Assembly (NCBI GenBank): GCA_948146395.1
Contig: OX411543.1
Coordinates: forward strand, 25,746,026-25,810,025
Direction of reading: 5' to 3'
DNA length: 64,000 nucleotides
DNA from: Fragum whitleyi
Taxonomy: Eukaryota; Mollusca; Bivalvia; Cardiida; Cardiidae
A program made the translations under genes and the position numbers. This document shows, piece by piece, positions 42,014-54,500 of the stretch (position 1 is the stretch's first letter; each line of letters begins with the position of its first letter). A model generated the notes under the pieces. That model did no database searches and had not been told where the DNA came from. It saw only the letters and a program-made list of their open reading frames with translations.

Positions 42014-42641
42014 ACACCCTTGGATACATTTACTGTAGTTTTGCTGGGTTGCCTCATATTGCTGTATTTTTCTTGTATTAAACTGTATAGTCACTGTAGT
42101 GGTATAATAGATCTATACATGTATTAAAGTCAACTTTTCCTTGAGAGTTGATTTATGGAAACTTTTCCCTAAAGATCTACTCCATGTCCATATTTGGAAC
42201 TCTTTACACCTTTCATGCCGTTCATGACATGTACTAAGTTTTTAGAAACTGTATAGACTAAGATCAGCCATGAGAGATGTGCAGTCTGATTTTAGGCTAT
42301 CCTGCATGATTTTGCTTGAGTAATTGTGTCACAAAAATTGAGGAACAAAATTTAAGATAAGGGTTCGGCTTCAATAGATGGGCTCTCAAGTTATTGGATT
42401 TTCTTGCTTATATTTTTGTGTGTAGCGTTGTAAACTTGTAAAACATTTTCAAGTTGGCACCTTAACTTGAAAGATTTGTTTGACGTTTGAAATTTAAAAT
42501 GATGTATTGATATGAAAAGAACATGAATAATGGATGTCCTTAAGGCTTAAAAGATGATATTCTCAGGCTTTCATACTGTTGGCAAAGTGATCAGTTATAT
42601 AAGTGTCTAGAAATCGTGTTGACTCCTAGAATCAAATAGAC

Positions 42642-42708
42642 AGTTCAGTGAAAAATGGTTGTAACTGTCTATAAATATATAGACAGTTACAACTGTTTTG
42701 CTCTGAAT
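42642..42708. repeat. Hairpin family H, member 5
   Basis: Arms GGTTGTAACTGTCTATA and TATAGACAGTTACAACT, with TTCAG/CTGAA at the outer ends. Confidence 0.8.
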
Positions 42709-42845
42709 CATGAAAAAAGTTATGAGGAGTACTTAAAAGACAAAGGTTCCTAAATAGTGCATAAGCATGAAATTCCTTCTATCATCTAGATGTCGATGTG
42801 ATTGCCAGCATGAACCAGTTGATACTGCCAATGAACACATTGATG

Positions 42846-42911
42846 GTTCATCGCGAATCAGCTTTAACTGTCTTCATATTTATAGGCAGTTACAATTGTT
42901 TTGCTCTGAGC
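42846..42911. repeat. Hairpin family H, member 6
   Basis: Left arm AATCAGCTTTAACTGTC is weaker; right arm TATAGGCAGTTACAATTG continues to TTTTGCTCTGAG. It is the most decayed member. Confidence 0.6.
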
Positions 42912-43795
42912 CATTTACAAAGGTAATAACATCTGTTTCAAACTGAATAGTCTATTATCATATGTAATCAAAGATGTTGAGGTAAAGAAGAGTAATGAAA
43001 TATATTACCTGTCTTCTTAACCCTAGGCTGTAGGCACTTGTATTGATGAAATGATTTGAGCTAGAGTTGCAAGGTTGTGGCCATCAAATGACATTTCATT
43101 TTATGGTCCTTGCTATTGGAATGAAACATGATTCTTGTACATCCTTCAAGTAGAGGTGCCAAATAATATGGTAGAGTAAAAAAAACAGAGTGACAAAGGT
43201 ATATATTTTGTCGATGTAAGATAGTGTTTGTTAAACATAAAAAATTCTTTGCTTTTTAAATGGATGCTGAAAATTAATATGACATCAAATCATTGTGAAT
43301 GTAATTAAAAAGTCTAATATGAATCTTAAAACTTGGCTTTTGCATAGCGATCCCAAATTAGATCATTAACTGGACAACAAATCTTTGACAATTTGGGTCT
43401 GGTCACCCAGGATTCTCAAATCAAGGGTAAATGAATAGGCTCTTGAACAAAAAAGTCCTATATTCAGGACAGCAAAACAGTGCAAACTGCTTGCAAATTG
43501 TACCCTGCTTTGCACTAGCACTTACGTGCAAAGCATCCAAATGTTGATTGAATAAGCAGCTTCGAATTTAAGACATACTGGACTAAGTTCATATGGCGTA
43601 TACTGTGGTGTCTATCTTTAGTCTATGTGTCCCTTATTCAGCACGTAAATTTTGCATTTAAACATGATCCCATCTGAAAGTACTGGGTAGGATTTAACAA
43701 AATTTCACAGGAATGAACCTTTGGACATGCTCTCTGATTTTATTCAGATCAACAGTGTTCTTCTCTGGGCTTTATGGCCTCGGGACTGATACACT
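42912..43795. other. Intergenic, no gene
   Basis: Unique AT-rich sequence. A TGCAAACTGCTTGCAAATTG phrase at 43475 resembles one near 40740. No coding evidence. Confidence 0.4.
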
Positions 43796-44275
43796 GCTAA
43801 GAAATTTAACAGGTCACAGGGTCAAATCTTAGAACAACCTTGTATGCACTTTAGAGGCCATATTTTTTTACCAAACAACTTGAAAAATTGGTCAGAAGGA
43901 TTGTCTTAAGACATATTGGACTAAGTTGGAATAGTTGGAAATGGTCAAAACTGGGTCATCAGGTCAAATCTTTGGGAAAAAAACTGTATACTTTCTAGGG
44001 TCCAATTTTTTGACTGATCAACTTACTAATTGGTCGGAATGATTGTCTTGATAAAGTCTTGGACTAGTTTAACTTTTGTTCAACTGGGGTCTAAAACTAG
44101 GTCACGTTGGTAAGTCTGTGTGCTCTCTAGAGGCTAAATTTTTAAATCAACCAATCCAACAGCAATGTTTCAATTTATCCTTATCACCATCCTTTCAAAG
44201 CCGGTTTTAAACAAGTGTAAGACAGTTTACGCGGATGAGCGATTAAGGACCACTATAGCCCACTTTGTGAAAATA
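43796..44275 (+). repeat. Remnant of the 145-bp minisatellite element
   Basis: About two to three diverged units (AGGTCACAGGGTCAAATCTT, TTGTATGCACTTTAGAGGCC, TGATTGTCTTGAT) are followed by the right end GATGAGCGATTAAGGACCAC. It is the same family as 11703-14322, without the head. Confidence 0.65.
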
Positions 44276-45436
44276 AATTCACTATTTAATTTATTAATTT
44301 TAATGATATTTTCTGGGCGATTCCGGTAATATTGATGGTGATTTCTGTTACTAGTAATTGTCGCACCCTTGTTTAGGGGTCAAGAAGACCAAGGTCACAA
44401 ATGACCTTATCCAGAAACCGTTTCTGGACTCTTACTCAAGAACTAAATGACCAAGAATCGTGAAAATGTAATCCTTGTTAACACTAACCGATTGTCTTTA
44501 AACTTGCTCAGAATGATTGGACCATTACAAGTATCCTTTCGAAAATGTGTTTGATCTATAAAGCGTCACGAGTAAAGGTGCTTAGTGAAAATTTGAGTAA
44601 TCCTTGTCAACATCTACACCTTTCCCTTATATACGCTTGCTTGTTAACAAAACTCCTCCAATAATTAATTCAATGCTGAGTATACTTCCGCTTTCAAATA
44701 TAAAAGTTTTTTTCCTCCTTTCGGATTTCATATAAAAATAGGTCAAAAGTATAAGCAACATATCCGACATTAGTAAGAAAATATTATGACACCCACTGTC
44801 TGTGACTAATTATACCTGACAAAAAAGCGCAGAAGTTTCATGTTGTACCATACTGAGTCCGGAAATAAGCTCAATTGTTAAACGGGAAGTAGATCTGACG
44901 AAACCTTAATCCGGTAAGCAGTCTAATAAATAAAATTATTAGCATAAGTTACTACTTAAATTTACAATCTTGCATGACCCAGTTAGATTTTAGTTACATC
45001 TTGAATGACATAAAATCGGTCAAATTGAATATTTTTTTTTAACTGTTTTTAGTTTTAACAGCGTGGTCCCTGTTCATAAGTGCCCTACATTGGTTTACAA
45101 TTTAATTTGTTTTCGGACGCGTGTGTGCGTACATAGGTGTACGTGCGCTAAAATGCGTATGTGTGTGTTCGAGCGCATATATATTTATTCTTAGATTGTA
45201 TATGTTTTAGTTGAAACTTACACGGGAATAAATCATACCTATGATCCAAAAAAAACATAGTGGGTATTTAAGGAAAAACCTACACGTATTTCAGAGACAC
45301 CCATTTTCCTTATCTCATTTGAAAGCTTAATCACCTAAAGGAGTTGAAAGTACAAGTTCTAAAGTATTTAAAGTGACAGCCATAATCGTGCAGACCGCGA
45401 TGAAATAAAGAAGTGGTGTTATATAATAAGAAAGAA
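44276..45436. other. Intergenic / upstream region of the second gene
   Basis: A repeat-body fragment (AAGGTCACAAATGACCTTAT) lies at 44390. No clear TATA box or CpG island was seen before the signal-peptide exon. An upstream ATG-AAA-TAA lies near 45400. Confidence 0.4.
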
Positions 45437-45503
45437 ATGGGAATAGCGGTTAATGTGTTGTTTCTGATTTTAGTGTTACATGTTACTCACGCTATCACTG
45501 CAA
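45437..45503 (+). CDS. Signal-peptide exon of the second gene
   Basis: It starts at the first ATG of an open frame: MGIAVNVLFLILVLHVTHA, then ITA. This is a short N-region, a strongly hydrophobic core and an Ala-X-Ala-like cleavage context, ending at donor CAA|GTAAGC in phase 1. Upstream is AAAGAA, an acceptable start context. The 67-bp size, secretion signal and strong donor make a real first coding exon likely. A GGGCCC-end MITE begins 29 bp into the intron. Confidence 0.6.
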
Positions 45504-48500
45504 GTAAGCATTTCTTTAACCCATATGCCAAGGGCCCGAATTATTAAACATCTTACGAAAAATGATCGTTAGTCAAAATCAAAAGTCGTACCTGGTATTT
45601 TCATTCCTTGTTAATTTCTGCCTTGCAATATCTCATTGAAATCGTCTTTAGAAGACGATTTCAATGCGATGTTGCATGGCAGAATTTAATAATTACTTAC
45701 TACTGTAGAAGCAACTTTAAATTTTGACTTACGCAAAAAATGATCGTAAGAAGTTTAGTAAAATGGGCCCCAGATGACAAAATACTCGTCAATACTCAGA
45801 GTTATATACCACTACGCAGAATATATTCGAACTGAAATATGAGCCGGAGCTTGGCATTTAAACAGTTACACTTGAGCGCAATGGGCTGCATAAACAATTC
45901 ACAATTCAACAAAAATAATTTTTGACCGCCTTTAGTTGGGTTTATACCTTATCTTTCTACAGAGAGCCTAACGTTGGCCGAGTGGTTAGCGCGCTCGACT
46001 CGTAACCTGGCGGTTGCGGGTTCGAGCCCCACCGGAGGTGGGTAGTGTATTTGGGCAGGACACTTTACAGACAAGGCCCCAGTCCACCCAGCTGTAAAAG
46101 TGGGTAGCAGTGGTTAGAAACCATTGCCTCTCTCTCAATGTGCAGGATAAGATCTGGAATGAGTTAGGACCACGATGGAAATAAGAGTCATTCGACCCTT
46201 TATCGTGTTATCCTCGAGTAAAAAAAAATAAAACCCAACGCGCTGGCTACACAGAGTGCTGACAGAAGCTATGCTTTTCGCACATTGGAAATTGTTTTGG
46301 AATGTCACGCACACTTTAAATAAGGTATAGGTAGATTTTGCGCGGTGAGCCGTGAAATCTACTGTAACGGTAAAATTCCCGTTCTATTCTTTCAAAATAG
46401 ATAAAACAGTTTTAAGGTTCATGTAAAGTGTTTGAGACCCAATTTTAAGGGCATTCATTTGCCGAGAAAAAGCAGAATGTCCAGCAATATTATATATCAA
46501 AATGAAGCTATTTATGAGCACAAGCAGTTGAAAAACATAAGACTGTTATAACTATAGCGGTATAGCCAAAACATTGTGGAAAAGGGTCATTTTGTACAGA
46601 ACAAGCAACTGCATGACGGTTGGATAAAATTGGTTCATATTTTAACAAAGTCTAGCCTAAAGTACCATCCAGGTAGTGCTACAACCATTGGTATAAAACT
46701 CAGCCCCAAAACGTAGTTATGCAAGTAATTTATTTTGACTTATTTTATAGACACATATGTCATATATGCCATTCTAATTTTGTAAACGTGTAGATCTTTT
46801 TAGGGTATGGTGTGTTATCACAACATAAATAGACATTTATTGTTTATATACCTGTAAGGTTGTTTAGCAATATATCAATTTCTATTTCACAGAATGATAA
46901 ATATTTAGTAAAATGTAGATCATTGAATTAAATAAAACTATAATTTGAAATAAATGGCAGAAAATATTTCACAATATTATGGTGTGATGTTGCACCATAC
47001 CTTACATCTATTTTGAAAACAGACCAAACCGGTTTGACATGTATGTTGACAAAATAAATGGAAATTGATTGTTTCAAAATAGCCTTTTGAGACTGAGTTT
47101 TATACCAATGGTTGTAGCACTACCTGGATGGTACTTTAGGCTAGACTCTCTTAAAATATGAGCCAATTTTATCCAACCGTCATGCAGTTGCTTGTTCTGT
47201 ACAAATTGACCCTTTTCCACAATGTTTTGGCTATACCGCTATAGCCATGACGGTCTTATGTTGCCTAACTGCTTGTGCTCACGAATAGCTTCATTTTGAT
47301 ATATAATATACCTGGACATAGTGCTTTTTCTTGGCTAATGAAGTGCCCTAAATATTGGGTCTCAAACTCTTTACATGAACCTTAAACAATACCTAAAATG
47401 ATACAAATTACCATTCAAATCAAACGTATTGCTTGTCTAAGATCGTAAGGTTTACTCATTCATGTACTTTCAAAATTGAAAAAGGAGGGATCATGTTCAA
47501 TTCCTATCATATGCTTTTTTAAGTTTACCCGATATACCTATGGTAATGGACTCAACGCCTACGTCAGAGCTCAGGTTTGATACATTTACAGGGCTGCGAA
47601 AAGTGGTGATATCTATATTCGGGAATGCAGCCTCGCTTTCATCGTACAATATAGCTTGCCTCACTTTCATCGTACAATAAAGGTTGTCTCGTTTTGGAAT
47701 AAAATCCGTATTGCACAGTAGCCTCGTTCTGGTTGTACAATATGGATCTAGATACCTAACGATGAATTCCTGGTATTCCTCACACCAGTACTACTATAAC
47801 AGCCTTTCCTAGCCTCTAGCTGCTATCCCACATAAGTCTACGATGATCGACTCAATAGTTGGAGACAAATAGTGGGAAAGGATGAGTGACACCGTAGCTC
47901 GATCAAGATTGACTTCAGTGGCAATTCGTTGTTTAACTACGCATTTTCTGACAATTTCTGAAAAGAATTCTGAAAGAAATGTAAAGCATAATTTGAAAAT
48001 ATATTTGATTCAGACAAGAACTTAAACCAACTGTAAACCGGGCCAATTTCGTGTCTGTAAATTTTCGTGTCTTCGGGTTTGAGAGACGTATAAAAACGAA
48101 TTCATATTTTGGCGACAGTTTTTAAATCGTACTGCGAAGCAGTAGATTTATATCTACCGTTTTCCAGAAGTCTGTTTGACCCACTACATTTTTACCATTA
48201 TCTTCTGAGCAATGTGTTCAAACCAAATTATGTGTTTTCAAACACCGAAGAAACGGTCTTTTCAGTCACAATCTACAAACTTTGTTTATACCTTATTTAC
48301 TTTTCGACAAATAGAGAAGAGGCTAATACAAAATTTGATGTAATTTTAGCTTTTAGTAATTACCAGTTAGTAGTTTCAGTGTTTATAACAAGATTTTCGG
48401 TTGAGTAAAGGAGTTGAAACGTACAATAGGTTAACTGTATAATTAATTTGTAGCACTTACAATATTACTGCTCTGAACTTTCTCGAACGGTCATTTACCA

Positions 48501-51500
48501 GTTGTAGGGCTGACAACCAATCAAATTCTGTTATGATTATCACTGGGTCAAAACCCACGCGTAAATGGACATCGTCTGCTCGAAATGTGTCAATTAACTT
48601 GTTTGTCATTAGTCAATAGTCGTCTGCACTCAATCAGGGAGCGTGAGAAGTTTACTTTTTGTTCGCATGTGTTAACAAATAGAAATAATTTTGAAATATC
48701 TGATTTCAATGAGCACTCTGATCACGCTCCAATCCTATTTTCAATAAATTCAAATTTGAGTATGAAGAAAAATTATTCAACAACAAATAAACCGACAAAA
48801 ACATACGATAAACTGGTAAAAGATAGCAGTAAGAGCGATCTATTTTTAGAACAACTCATGAATAATCATAGAATGCTGCTAGATTTAATCGATTGGTCAG
48901 AAACCAAAGATATGAATAGCATAGTTGGCGATTTCACGTGTTTCTTGAGGGAAAATGCATTTACAGTATTTGGGAAAACCCAATGCTTGAAATACAAACA
49001 TGTTGGTAATCAAAATTGTAAATAGTTTAATGAAAAATGTTTGTTGCTAAACAGGCTTTTAAACTCTATAGAGAGAGGAATAATATTAACAGACAAGCTT
49101 TTAGCTTGGCGCGTGCTCATTGTAACAACGTAAAAATCTGCTAAGAAATAATTTAGACTAGCAGAGGGCTATCGAATCAGCAAACTTTCAAAATCGGACC
49201 CACGAGGTTGGATTAGCTGGCGATGTCCTCGAAAAGATGAAGTGTTAAGACAAACTAGAACTGTCGCAAAGCGGACTTATACCCCCCACCAGCACTTTGT
49301 CAAAATGTAAGTGCTTTAAGTGCAAGATGTGTTTGTAACAAATATTGAGGGCATATACAGCAATCGCATGAAGTTTCATGATTCTAGATCCCTTGGTTCT
49401 TGAATTAGAGTCCGGAAACGAAAACTGAACAAAAACTTAATGTGACCTTGACCTTTAACCTATGTGATCTAAAAACAATAGGGTACTTCCTTGAGTCATA
49501 AGTAATATTTACATAGAGTTTCATGATTCTAGGTCGCTTGGTTCTCGATTTAGAGTCCGGAAACGAAAATTAAACAAAAATTTACTGTGACCTTGACCTT
49601 TGACCTATGTCACCCCAAAACAATGAAAATTGCAGGTGCACAACTTCATATAATAGGATTAATTACCCAATTTGGTTACTCCCCTTATGGTTACTGAGTT
49701 TTGCAATTTTAAATTTTGACTACTCCCCCCCCCCCTTCCATAAAAAGTTCAAAATGGCATAACTCTGAAACTAATGACTGGATCAGGATGAAAATTGCAG
49801 GTGCACAACTTCATTTGATGGGAAACATCCTGATAAAATTTCAGCAAAATTGATCCAAAACTGTGGGAGGAGAAGAGGACACAAAATTAGAAGAAATGTA
49901 CCCCTCTTTAAAAAGTTCAAAGTGGCATAACTCTCAAACTAATGACCGGATCTGGATGAAAATTGCAGATGCACAACTTCATATGATAGGAAACAACCTG
50001 ATAAAATTTCAGTAAAATTGGTCCAAAACTGTGGGAGGAGAAGAGGACACAAAATTATGTCTACGGACGGACGGACGGACGGACAACCCGAATTATATCC
50101 CCCATAACTTCGTTGTGGGGGGTATAAAAACTCACAAATTTAAAGATTTTACCAACTTTTATTGTCCAAATTTGAGCCCTTTTGATTAGCGAACTATTGC
50201 ACTATCCCAGCCTCTCAATGATGTACGATTTACAGTGCTGACAGCACTTTGATTGGTATTATTTATCTAAGATGACCTGGAACTCATTAACTTCCGTTAG
50301 TGCTCGAGTATTCCCGCAACGTAACTCAATTTCATTTCACCGTTTTAGTTATGTTAGTTCACATACTATTTACAAAGTCGCGGTAGTACAGGGGTTATAG
50401 ACGCCTTCCCGTACACCGATAAGTTGTTGGGTCGGGTTCAATTCCCGACGGATGAATTATTTTAAATATTGTGATAATCATTAGCATATTATTTTCATTT
50501 TTTTAAATTACATTTCCTATCATTATTTTGTCATTAGTTTTTTTTGGTCAGTAACAATTAATATTTTTTATCCTTACACCATTCAATTTTGGTTGTTTGC
50601 AACAAACCAATATTATTGTATTAATAACCTAATAACACTTTAACAGGAATTTGATTAACGTTTTCGAACCCTGTATTTTTTTTAATTTCATACCATCATC
50701 AATAAAAAAAATGCCTCTTTATCTCTTGAATATAGATCATTTCGAAATTCATAATTATTTTCAGTAATTTACAATAATTTATAGACAAGACCGTGCAATG
50801 GTCAAATTGAGGCTGGCGGAGAGACTGTGCCGAATACCAATAGTCTTATGCGACACTGTTCAAAATATCAAAAGTATCAAAATCGGTACTTAAAAAAGTG
50901 TTACCCTAAATAGGAATAATTTTCTGGTCATGGTCCGACTTGAACGCGTGACCGCCCGGTTATGGGGAAGCATCCTTACCACCACCACCAAAGTTCCGTA
51001 TGTGATATATATTTTTACATTTTAACTTCACGAGTATAAGTCTATATCAAGAAACATTGGGCCAACTTATTTCTGACCCTGGGCGGGTACTGTTGCCCGC
51101 ATAATCAGAGTATCTCTCAGAAAGCGGGATACCAGCTCTAGACTGGTCCACATATTGACTATCAGAATAGCCTAGAATAGGCTATTCTGATATGCGACAG
51201 TGAGACCAGTCTACACCCGACCCGAAAGCGGGCGAGAAATAAGTAGGCCCATATTTACCGACTATCAATAGGGGTCAAAAGGAATATCTAATGAGTGTCA
51301 GGTCATTGTAGATAAATAATATTAACGCATTGCAGCACAATAAGACCAATACATATTGTTTAGGCACTTGTGACCCCTTTATCAATTGGAAGTCGGTTTT
51401 TAGCTCGGCTGTGATGGGAGTAAAGTCGAGGTATTGTCATCATTTTTGCGCTGTTCGGATTGGCGTTGTTGATGGCGTTGGTGTTACAAACTTTAACCTT

Positions 51501-54500
51501 GGACAATTTTCTGTTGTTATTGAACTTTGGTATCTATATTCACTATCACAAGAGCTGTCCAGACAAACAAAAGGAATACCACTGAAAGCATTTACGACCC
51601 GTCACAGGAAAAGGGACCATTTGGGAACTTTATAAAATAATAATTTAAAAAGAAGATTGGTTCTAGTACAGGCCAACCAGGGGTCGCGTTTCCAAAATTC
51701 TTTCACAGGAGGATAGAATGATTAGTCTAGATTTTGAAAAGTAGTTGATTGCGAAAAGTTTTGACCCTAGTCAGTCTTCTTATCCCGCGCAGTCTGACTA
51801 GGGTCGACACTCTACATACTGCCCATATGGTTCTTTTTTTTTTTCGCGTGACGGGTCACATTTGATATGTGTAGCCGAGCTTTGCAGTTGTGGGCGATGC
51901 TCTTGTTTTTCTTTGTCTCACTGTAATACAAAATCGACAGTTTTATTTATTCACGTTTGTCTGAAATCAGTCGAAATAACATGTATATAAAAAAAAATTA
52001 TCTAATTTTGCATAATTCCATCATTTTTATACATTTTAATCGGATTAAAATTTGGTTTAGTTCTCAATGAAAGTAATTTTGATTACACAACTAATTTGTA
52101 AGCTGTCGTAAAAAGTTATCCCGTGCGAATCTCGTTTCATAATTGACCATTAGTTATCTAATTTTGCATAATTCCATCATTTTTATACATTTTAATCGGA
52201 TTAAAATTTGATTTAATTCTCAATGAAAGAAATTTTGATTACACAGCTAATTTGTAAGCTGTCGTAAAAAGTTATCCCGTGCGAATCTCGTTTTATAATT
52301 GACCATTAGTTATCTAATTTTGCATTATTCCATCATTTTTATACATTTTAATCGGATTAAAATTTGATTTAGTTCTCAATGAAAGTAATTTTGAATACAC
52401 AGCTAATTTGTAAGCTGTCGAAAAAATTAACCCGTGCGAATCTCGTTTCATAATTGACCATTAGTTATCTAATTTTGCATTATTCCATCATTTTTATACA
52501 TTTTAATCGGATTAAAATTTGATTTAGTTCTCAATGAAAGTAATTTTGATTACACAGCTAATTTGTAAGCTGTCGTAAAAAGTATTCCGTGCGAACCTCG
52601 TTTCATAATTGACAATTAGTACTTCTTTGCTTTAGGATATTATTTTTTTAAGATATGAAGATAATACTAATTATTGCTTTCGTGGTAGTATGAGCTGCTT
52701 GTGTATAACAACACTTTAGTATGAATTCGCTTTGCGTATTCATTCAGTATGATTATGTTTTAAATTTCATGCCTACATGAAATTAACAAATACCTTTTCA
52801 TCCCTATTTATATCATTTTAGCCTGTGTGTGACATTTCCAACAATTTGAAACGTTCGCGAGGTGCAAACATTCAGAAGCGTTGGCAACCAAATAATGTAA
52901 ATATAAAGTTACCTGATGACCTACAGATATTTTGAGACCTTATCTATCTACTAAACGCATGCGAAGACTCTGGTCAGACTGTGCGAATGCACAGGCTGGT
53001 CAGAGTTTTTGCTTTGCGTGTATTTGAAATTGTGGGAAATCTAGCACACAGGATCATTTGATGTTTATTCAAATGACTCATCTCCTCGCGACGTAGAGGA
53101 ACTGTGTCACACCTCCTTGAAACCCATTAAACATGCTCAGTTTATCTCTCATCCTACTGAATTCACGATTATACAATTTTGATTTTTGTAATGAGGTGAT
53201 CTGGATATAACGATGAATTCGTAGGCAAAACTGTGGACTATTTACGAAAAAGGGGAAAGATCACAGTTCACAAGCAACACGAGAATCGATACTCAGAATC
53301 CTTCAAATGAAGGACCATATCTCGAACTGCGTGGATATCATTTCACTTAATTTCAGCTTATTTTAACATTTCCAAATATTTTAAATGAAAATGACAGTAG
53401 TATCATGCAAGGTCAAATAAAACTTCCAACCCAAGTTAAATCGAAAAAGAAAAACTTATTCCTACATTAGAAACGATAATTTAAAAAAAAAAAGAAACCT
53501 TAAGAATGTTATAGATTAAGATCCTTTTTATATGACGTCACATTAACGTCGTCATTACGTATCATCGTCATTCCTATCGTAAAAACTCCGTGCTTGACCC
53601 GCACATTATACCTTTTTTACCGTATTACAGTCCGTTTTACACGGATTTTGTGTTTTATTTCACTGTCAGTTTTCATTGAAACCCTGATGAAGAAACGTAA
53701 TGATAGTAATTCATATTACTAAAATGGCAATCCTTCATTAATATTTTATAGAATTTATGCTAAATAATGTTAAAAAACTTACCAACCAATTTCACAAGTC
53801 GATTTTTTAGTAGGATAACGTCAGCGTCAGGCAAATGGAAGGCTAGAAAGCGACCACGTCTATCTAGCGACCGCGTCTTTTGAGCGACCGTTTTCAGAAC
53901 CCTCTTCAAAATATCTTAAAAAGCAGATATTATCTATCTTGAAATTAATGTAAACGAATCTTGTGATATTAGAACTCAACAGAATCATCTCAACGAGACG
54001 ATTCTTCGGAGTTTGTAACAACATCGTTTTATTGATGAATTCTCATTTTCAATCAAAATTGTGTTTCTTATCTATAGACACAGATTCTATTCTAATTATG
54101 ATTCTAATCTATAGAAACAAATTTGTAGGTCCCCAAAGTGGTCGCTTAGTGTAAACCCTTTATAATATGACCAACGTAGCGTTAGTGAAATAACCTTGTT
54201 GAATATTTTTGATTTTACATGGGTGTTATTACACAAGTGAAATAATTATGCAAATGAGCTCAGAGCGAATAGCAATGATTTTTTGTCACCGCGAAAATGA
54301 CGTCATAATAAATGAGCTTGTGTGTGACATTTCCATCATTTTGAAACGTTCATGAGGTACAAACATTGAGAAGCGGTGACAGCCACATAATGTAAAAATA
54401 AAGTTACCTATCGGTCCACATACACTTTGCGAACTTATCTATCTACTAAATGCATAGTGAAGACTCTGGTCAGACTGTGCAGATGTACAGGCTGGTCAGA

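Noticed and set aside
45966..46040. Functional tRNA gene with CGT anticodon
   Set aside because: It continues into a SINE central domain and an A-rich tail; better explained as a SINE head.
48109..48408. 99-codon frame in unit 1 (also at 56732 in unit 2)
   Set aside because: It begins with TTG, has no acceptor or family match, and starts in a different place in unit 2 because of a small indel.
51330..51635. 101-codon frame in both tandem units
   Set aside because: It overlaps a dispersed repeat (TTTTTAGCTCGGCTG) found widely in this kind of genome. There is only one substitution between units, but the units are near identical everywhere.
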